Origin: a virus
Strand: one strand, 5' to 3'
DNA: 24,123 bases
Virus record (IMG/VR): IMGVR_UViG_3300047462_000706
Span: 1 to 24,123 of that record
The notes under the pieces are model-generated. The model saw only the letters and a program-made list of their open reading frames with translations. It did no database searches and was not told the origin of the DNA. Shown here in pieces: positions 20,566 to 24,123 of the stretch (position 1 is its first letter; every line of letters begins with the position of its first letter). Made by a program: the position numbers and the translations under genes.

Positions 20566-21097
20566 GACGCACCTCACCTGTTCTGCCCTTTCGAACCCGC
20601 AAGGCCACACTGAGCTCCAGCTGAAGGCGTCGCTTCACGCGCCGGATCGTGCGGTAGAAGACATCGACACTGACGCCGTGGATTTCCGCCACTCGTGCGG
20701 CCGGCGTCCAGCCGCTGTAGCCGGTGTGTAGCGGCGCCTTGCGCTGCAGATAAATCCTGCGGTGATCGTAGGCGCCGATCTGGATGTCGCCATCCACGCG
20801 GAGCAGGTGGGTTGTCTTGACCTCCTTCTCGCCGACGTAGTGCGTCAGCACCATGGCGCGATCCCGCTGCGGGTGCTCTGCCAGGAACGCATCGATCAGC
20901 GCGGACATGCCCTGCCCATCCTTCAGCGTGCGCAGCACCTCGGCCAGCACCGGGTTCGAATGGCTGCCAGCGCCGCGCTTGCCGCCCACATGGCCGTCGA
21001 CGCCGCCACCCCAGCCCTGCGCCAGGCCGGCCGTGACTTTCCACACGCCCCATTCCTTCAGCTGGTTCTCGATCACTTCGGCGGGTGACTCGTTCAC
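20549..21097 (-). CDS. Probable Q-type late gene antiterminator/regulator
   Basis: 182 residues, GTG start at 21097 with a very strong SD (GAGGAGG, five bases away) and overlapping the previous stop (GTGA). The N-terminus has NQLKEWGVWKVTAG, like the 'LERWGAW' opening of one Q antiterminator family (Phage_antitermQ). The middle has a helical DRAMVLTHYVGEKE segment. The C-terminal part has a sigma-like helix-turn-helix: GWTPAARVAEIHGVSVDVFYR followed by TIRRVKRRLQLEL, in the same position as in Q proteins. It sits at the end of the early operon before a terminator and the lysis genes, exactly where Q lies. Residues about 30-45 (GWGGGVDGHVGGKRGAG) are unusual. The name rests on motif and context, so a different HTH regulator is possible. 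Confidence 0.72.
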   Translation of the reverse strand: MNESPAEVIENQLKEWGVWKVTAGLAQGWGGGVDGHVGGKRGAGSHSNPVLAEVLRTLKDGQGMSALIDAFLAEHPQRDRAMVLTHYVGEKEVKTTHLLRVDGDIQIGAYDHRRIYLQRKAPLHTGYSGWTPAARVAEIHGVSVDVFYRTIRRVKRRLQLELSVALRVRKGRTGEVRRAIKA

Positions 21098-21480
21098 GCA
21101 TGCCTCCTCAGGTACGCATCACGCGGCAGAATTTTCGAATTGGCTTGCGGTGGCTGATCAACGCGCTGCTTGGTGCCGACGACTTGAAGCATCCCCAGCT
21201 GCCACATCGCGAACCAGGTGCGCTCCCGGGCGATGCGCATGGCCTCGCGCTTGGCCGCCCGGTTCAGCCGATGGCCCTGGTCGATCTCGGCATGGCACGC
21301 CGAACAGCCCCAGGCGCAGAAAACGTCGTGCGCTTTGATCGACTTGCCATGGCCATGCTCGGCCTCGTTCGAATGGCAACTCACCACCGTCGCGGGATCG
21401 TTGTTGCAGATCCCGTCGAGCCGGATCATGCAGGGCTGGCCGCGGGCCAGATCCAGCAGGTGGCGGTTGCGGTAGTTCAA
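21094..21480 (-). CDS. YbcO/DUF1364-like putative nuclease
   Basis: 128 residues with a TTG start at 21480 overlapping the upstream stop (TTGA). The next ATG is codon 18, after the first motif Cys, so TTG fits the family length better. The sequence closely follows the lambdoid YbcO family: LARGQPCMIRLDGICNNDPATVV, then SCHSNEAEHGHGKS and the signature CAWGCSACHAEIDQGH (fragments). Cys17, Cys25, Cys35-His36, Cys55, Cys59 and Cys62-His63 form likely metal ligands of an HNH-like fold. In lambdoid phages the gene lies in the nin-like region near Q with recombination or resolvase genes. Nuclease activity is a family proposal rather than something shown here. C-terminal region is extended by about 25 residues. 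Confidence 0.85.
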   Translation of the reverse strand: MNYRNRHLLDLARGQPCMIRLDGICNNDPATVVSCHSNEAEHGHGKSIKAHDVFCAWGCSACHAEIDQGHRLNRAAKREAMRIARERTWFAMWQLGMLQVVGTKQRVDQPPQANSKILPRDAYLRRHA

Positions 21481-21707
21481 ACGGTCGGGTCTACCGTGTT
21501 CAGCGGAAGCGACTTGTAGACGCCGCGGATGTTCCGACTGAAGTGCGAACCGATCGAGTCCGCGCCCATCAGCTTGGCGTGTTCCTCCGCCGGAACGCCG
21601 TAGTAGACGTGAGTCTTCCCGCTCGGAAACTGAACGCGCAGCTGATCCGTCGCGGGGTCATGGGCCACGGCCTTGATGGCCGAAGAATTGACAGGTTCCA
21701 TTTTCAT
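21477..21707 (-). CDS. KTSC-domain protein
   Basis: 76 residues, ATG at 21707 overlapping the previous stop (ATGA), so the longer in-frame start at 21926 is rejected. Nearly the whole protein is one KTSC domain: VNSSAIKAVAHDPATDQLRVQF, the strand SGKTHVYYGVP, then EEHAKLMGADSIGSHFSRNIRG (fragments of one continuous region). The family name comes from the conserved Ser/Ile, Tyr and Ser-x-Gly-x-x-F/Y-N positions (SIGSHF). KTSC domains occur alone in phages and fused to other domains in bacteria, and are thought to bind nucleic acid; the function is not established. It is packed between a DUF1367-like gene and the YbcO-like gene. Confidence 0.85.
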   Translation of the reverse strand: MKMEPVNSSAIKAVAHDPATDQLRVQFPSGKTHVYYGVPAEEHAKLMGADSIGSHFSRNIRGVYKSLPLNTVDPTV

Positions 21708-22219
21708 GCGGCTTTCCTCATCAGTGATTCCATCTCTTCGATCTGGTAGACGTTCAGGCCCGGCCAGTAGCGCCGCTCGACGTACTGGCAGAAGCGCAGG
21801 AAGATCTCCATGAACTCGCCTTCGTCCATGAGTTCGAACGCCAGGCTTTTCGGGTAGCGAACGGTCATCATTCCGATGGTCGGCACGTCGACCGCCATCT
21901 CGTCGCAGCCGACGTTGGCCTCCCACTGCAGACGCTTCAGGACCGCGTGGGCAGCCATGCCTTCGAAGGTATCGAGGTGTTCGGCCAGCAGGGCGCCGAA
22001 CTTGTGGACGATTCGGTTGTTGCGGGCCGACCGCTGCTTGCGGAGCGTGGCTGACAGGAAATCGCCGACCTTGTATTGGCGGTCACGCATGTCCTGCTTG
22101 TAGCTGTCGTCGATCGGCACCAGCACGCCCTCGAGCGGTGCCACCGACTTCGCGCGCACAACCTCGAGCATGATGGTCGGCGCCTCGACCTTCCTTGGGA
22201 GGACGTTGGTGTTCTTCAT
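21704..22219 (-). CDS. DUF1367-like phage protein
   Basis: 171 residues, ATG at 22219 overlapping the DnaC stop (ATGA). It carries the pattern of DUF1367: a short strand LEVVRAKSVAPLEGVLVPIDD, YKVGDFLSATLRKQRSARNNR leading to HKFGALLAEHLDTF, then MMTVRYPKSLAFELMDEGEFMEIF and the aromatic C-terminus YVERRYWPGLNVYQIEEME (fragments). The family is found in early regions of lambdoid prophages between replication genes and late regulators, with no assigned activity; a recombination or NinB-like role has been suggested by context. Length agrees with the family. No catalytic residues can be named. Confidence 0.78.
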   Translation of the reverse strand: MKNTNVLPRKVEAPTIMLEVVRAKSVAPLEGVLVPIDDSYKQDMRDRQYKVGDFLSATLRKQRSARNNRIVHKFGALLAEHLDTFEGMAAHAVLKRLQWEANVGCDEMAVDVPTIGMMTVRYPKSLAFELMDEGEFMEIFLRFCQYVERRYWPGLNVYQIEEMESLMRKAA

Positions 22220-23004
22220 GCCGCGCGCTCCTTGCGATAGCTCGACCAGTCGAACAGCAGCACCCGGCCTCCGTTGTCCATGAGGCGATCCAACACCCGA
22301 TCGCCGACACAGCGCGCCAGCTCCGGAACGGTCAGGTTCGCGGCGAGCACAGTGGGTCGGCGCGCGCGGTAGCGCTGGTCGATCACGTCTGAGATCAGGC
22401 CCACCTCGTTGTCTGACGCGGTCTGTGAGACGCCAACCTCATCCAGCACCAGCAGTCGACACTCCGCATAGAGGCGAATGACGTCAGCCTCGCTCTCGCC
22501 GCTGCTGCGCGACCAGGTCGATCGGATGTGACGGACCATGTCGCCGACGGTCGAGTAACGACCGCTGTGGCCGGCCACGATCACGGCGCGAAGCACCGCA
22601 ATGGCGAGGTGTGTCTTGCCGGTGCCTGGCGTGCCGAGCAGGATGCGGCCGCCGACCGCGCCATCGCCGTTGGCTACGGCCCGCGCGAAGACCTTCAGGT
22701 CGCCATGGTTGGCGGCGCGTGGACCGGCCGCCTCGTAACTCAGGAAAGATGACTCCAGAAAACGCGGCGGCACGCCGGCCGCGACGATGCGCGCCAGGAT
22801 TGCCTCCTTCCGCTCGCGCCGATCTTTCTCCTCGCGCGCCAGCTGCGAGCAGGCCATGCACCCAGTCGGAAATGCTCCGACCTGGCGATCGCCGTCGTGG
22901 AAGATGCGGATCGGGTAGCTGCCGTGAGTCGGGCAAGATCCTTCGCCGGCCGTCTCGGTATAGCCACCGCGGAGCGCGCGCAGCATGTCGAATCGATCGG
23001 TCAC
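22216..23004 (-). CDS. dnaC: DnaC-like AAA+ helicase loader
   Basis: 262 residues. I start it at GTG 23004, which overlaps the replication gene stop (GTGA) and has GGGAGG about six bases upstream; the 136-residue N-terminal extension is a shadow of the upstream gene. A zinc-finger-like part near the N-terminus has Cys24, His27, Cys49 and Cys52. The AAA+ core has Walker A GTPGTGKT (124-131), Walker B LLVLDE (184-189), sensor-type AANLTVPELA (221-230) and the arginine-finger-type RCVGDRVLDRL (231-241). DnaC-like proteins load the host DnaB helicase onto the phage origin. Its coupling to the initiator gene parallels lambda O-P or phage replisome operons. Cooperation with DnaB is established for the family; details here are inferred. 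Confidence 0.92.
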   Translation of the reverse strand: MTDRFDMLRALRGGYTETAGEGSCPTHGSYPIRIFHDGDRQVGAFPTGCMACSQLAREEKDRRERKEAILARIVAAGVPPRFLESSFLSYEAAGPRAANHGDLKVFARAVANGDGAVGGRILLGTPGTGKTHLAIAVLRAVIVAGHSGRYSTVGDMVRHIRSTWSRSSGESEADVIRLYAECRLLVLDEVGVSQTASDNEVGLISDVIDQRYRARRPTVLAANLTVPELARCVGDRVLDRLMDNGGRVLLFDWSSYRKERAA

Positions 23005-23771
23005 AGGAGCCTCCCGCTGGACGACACGCCGGCGCTGTAATCCTTGGCCGAAAGGCCGGTATGCGAGCCGCCGGTCTTCGAGCAGGCTGCGGCCGTTTTC
23101 AGAAGCCATGGCACCGGGTCGCTTGGTCGCTCGGCATCGGCGCGATCCAGCGCTGCCATCACGGCGATGTCGCCGTGCTCCTTGCGGAGCTTGCCGAGCA
23201 GACTGCGCGCGGCGTCCGGTTTGCTGCCGGCGGTGGTGAGCAGCAGCACGCCGCGGTCGAACAGTGCCTTGATCGGGTCCACTGCCGCTGGCGTCGGCTC
23301 GGCAGGCGGTGGCGCTGCAGTCTGGGCACCGACCGCGGCAGTCGGCGGCTCGCCGCCCGACGGAGTCGGAAAATCTTCTCCTTTCCCTTCCCTTCCTTTC
23401 CCTTCCAACCACGAATCCTCGCGAGTATTCGAGAGTGCTCGCGGGGGCTCAGGAAATACAGGCTTGGATGGCTTATCAATTTTCTGGTGTTTCAACCAGT
23501 TATGGATCTCCAGATAGGTCGATCCATCGACGACATACCGGCGGATGCAACCTTCGCGCTCGAGCTCGCTCAACCAGCCCTCGATCAAGCCTGGAGCGTC
23601 GTCGTCGTAGGGGAAAAGAGTGCTCGCGAGCATTCGCGAGGCCGCGCGAGTCCTCCCGTGGTCGTCGCAAACCGGCCAGAGCATGACGAACAGCAGCCGC
23701 GCATCACGCGACACGTTGCCCATGCTTTCGGACTGCGGGAACTCAGGTTTGATTGATCGAATTCTTGCCAT
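23001..23771 (-). CDS. Phage replication initiation protein (winged-helix, DnaT/O-like)
   Basis: 256 residues. Start at ATG 23771 with GGGA about eight bases upstream; a GTG nine codons earlier has no SD. The N-terminal domain (about 1-90) is a winged-helix type common to phage initiators: ARIRSIKPEFPQSESMG, then RDARLLFVMLWPVCDDHGR and LEREGCIRRYVVDG, ending in EIHNWLKHQKI. A low-complexity Lys/Gly/Glu and Pro/Ala linker (about 100-150) follows, encoded by a purine-rich tract. The C-terminal part (about 150-215) has helices GVLLLTTAGSKPD and RSLLGKLRKEHGDIAVMAALDRAD resembling replisome-organiser tails. It should bind the phage origin and recruit the loader encoded next. Repeats within the gene may be that origin. 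Confidence 0.85.
   Translation of the reverse strand: MARIRSIKPEFPQSESMGNVSRDARLLFVMLWPVCDDHGRTRAASRMLASTLFPYDDDAPGLIEGWLSELEREGCIRRYVVDGSTYLEIHNWLKHQKIDKPSKPVFPEPPRALSNTREDSWLEGKGREGKGEDFPTPSGGEPPTAAVGAQTAAPPPAEPTPAAVDPIKALFDRGVLLLTTAGSKPDAARSLLGKLRKEHGDIAVMAALDRADAERPSDPVPWLLKTAAACSKTGGSHTGLSAKDYSAGVSSSGRLL
23418..23640. repeat. Repeated TCGCGAG elements with nearby purine tract (origin candidate)
   Basis: Within the replication gene the heptamer TCGCGAG occurs at 23419-23425, 23624-23630 and 23634-23640, and the 12-mer AGAGTGCTCGCG occurs twice (23432-23443, 23617-23628). A homopurine tract on the minus strand (about 23380-23407) lies just downstream. In lambdoid phages iterons followed by an asymmetric, easily melted tract inside the initiator gene form the origin. 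The elements are only loosely spaced, and the GC-rich context raises chance matches. Confidence 0.35.
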
Positions 23772-23880
23772 GTGTGTTTCCCAAGCGTTGGCCCTCACGC
23801 CCCATTGGTTAGAGGGCCGGGCGTGGGTGGTGTGGGGAGCACCATCCGGGGGCTGCAGACCCCCTGCCCGGCCTTTGCTG
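23772..23880 (-). promoter_or_regulatory. Intergenic leader with two inverted repeats before the replication gene
   Basis: The 109-base gap between the CII-like and replication genes holds GGGGG-CTGCAGA-CCCCC (23848-23864) and a second inverted repeat GGCCCTC/GAGGGCC with a 15-base spacer (23790-23818). No T run follows the first, so it is not an evident terminator. These may be leader RNA structures or operator-type sites controlling replication gene expression. No clear sigma70 promoter was found. Confidence 0.4.
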
Positions 23881-24123
23881 TCAGCTGTCGGCTTGCATTG
23901 CTCGCAAGGGATCCATCGCGAGCGCGGACTCCGCGATCGAGCACATGGCCTTCAGCTTGTTGGTGTCGACGGTGGTCGCGTTGGCGTCCACCACCTTGAG
24001 ATTCAGGGCTTCGAGCAGGGTCTTGAACTGCGTCAGGCGCAACGCGGCCGTGTTGCCCTTGACCTTGCTGAAGGTGCCCTCGTCGATGCCTGCGGCGCTG
24101 GCGATCGCGGCCTGTTTCGGGCT
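23881..24123 (-). CDS. CII/Cro-like HTH regulator, 5' end outside window
   Basis: 80 residues of the C-terminal part are visible; the 5' end is cut off by the window edge. The visible N-terminal segment is a helix-turn-helix: SPKQAAIASAAGIDEGTFS followed by KVKGNTAALRLTQFKTLLEA, comparable with the region of lambda CII containing 'AVGVDKSQISRWK'. The segment after it (LNLKVVDANATTVDTNKLKAM) and the helical end resemble the CII dimer/tetramer part, and the total size would fit CII (about 97). It is transcribed into the replication genes, as lambda cII is into O. CII-type activators turn on lysogeny promoters. A Cro- or other phage repressor-type HTH protein cannot be excluded without the missing start. 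Confidence 0.72.
   Translation of the reverse strand, partial: SPKQAAIASAAGIDEGTFSKVKGNTAALRLTQFKTLLEALNLKVVDANATTVDTNKLKAMCSIAESALAMDPLRAMQADS

Noticed and set aside
21708-21926. N-terminal extension of the KTSC frame
   Set aside because: It is the shadow of the DUF1367-like gene; the ATG at 21707 overlaps that gene's stop and starts right before the KTSC domain.
23380-23407. Purine/pyrimidine tract as a sequencing artefact or frameshift hot spot
   Set aside because: The initiator reading frame stays open on both sides and encodes a plausible Lys/Gly/Glu linker, so no frameshift is needed.
23005-23412. 136-residue N-terminal extension of the DnaC-like frame
   Set aside because: It is an Arg/Ser-rich shadow of the replication gene; the GTG at 23004 with a strong SD and GTGA overlap explains the start.
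1-24123. tRNA genes, CRISPR arrays, insertion sequences or integration sites
   Set aside because: No cloverleaf with anticodon arm, no regularly spaced repeats, no transposase or integrase and no terminal inverted repeats were found by reading.

Overview
The window is a 24.1 kb block of a double-stranded DNA tailed phage (Caudoviricetes) or an integrated prophage. About 36 genes can be supported and all lie on the minus strand, so transcription runs from position 24123 towards 1. The sequence is GC-rich, with a strong G/C bias at third codon positions. This fits a phage of a high-GC Proteobacterium (xanthomonad, pseudomonad, burkholderiad or similar), but the host cannot be fixed from the sequence. 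Most genes overlap by 1-8 bases (ATGA, GTGA, TGATG or TAATG junctions), which points to strong translational coupling.

Early region (24123 to about 20290): the 3' part of a CII/Cro-like regulator; a winged-helix replication initiator followed by a DnaC-like AAA+ helicase loader (the lambda O-P logic); small accessory genes (DUF1367-like, KTSC domain, YbcO/DUF1364 nuclease-like); a probable Q-type late antiterminator or regulator; and a small HTH protein. The gene order cII-rep-loader-small genes-Q strongly suggests a temperate, lambdoid-like control scheme.

Switch region (about 20205-20315): a candidate promoter, a nested inverted repeat and a rho-independent terminator sit directly before the first late gene. 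This is the expected layout of a pR'/tR' antitermination switch.

Lysis and packaging (20201 to 12568): an Ala/Pro-rich protein, a lambda R-type endolysin, a two-TM holin candidate, an i-spanin with the o-spanin lipoprotein gene embedded in it in another frame, a coiled-coil protein with a C-terminal TM segment, four small genes of unknown function, small and large terminase subunits, the portal, and a small gene overlapping the portal end.

Head and tail (12427 to 1): scaffold, major capsid protein, a 52-residue ORF between two UUCG-loop terminator-like hairpins, an unknown structural protein, two paralogous DUF6682-like adaptor proteins, a further adaptor-like protein, a FN3 plus chitobiase-C-like virion protein, a tail hub (nozzle) with an inserted lectin-like domain, three fibre or surface-binding proteins (coiled-coil fibre, Mtd-N/collagen-like fibre, LamG-like protein), a GNAT-like small protein and three probable DNA-ejection proteins. 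There is no tape-measure, sheath or tail-tube gene, so a short-tailed (podovirus) morphology is the best inference. Integrase, CI repressor and the rest of the ejection machinery would lie outside the window. The most interesting points are the compact late-control element, the accumulation of carbohydrate-binding-type modules in the tail genes, and the overlapping or embedded genes.
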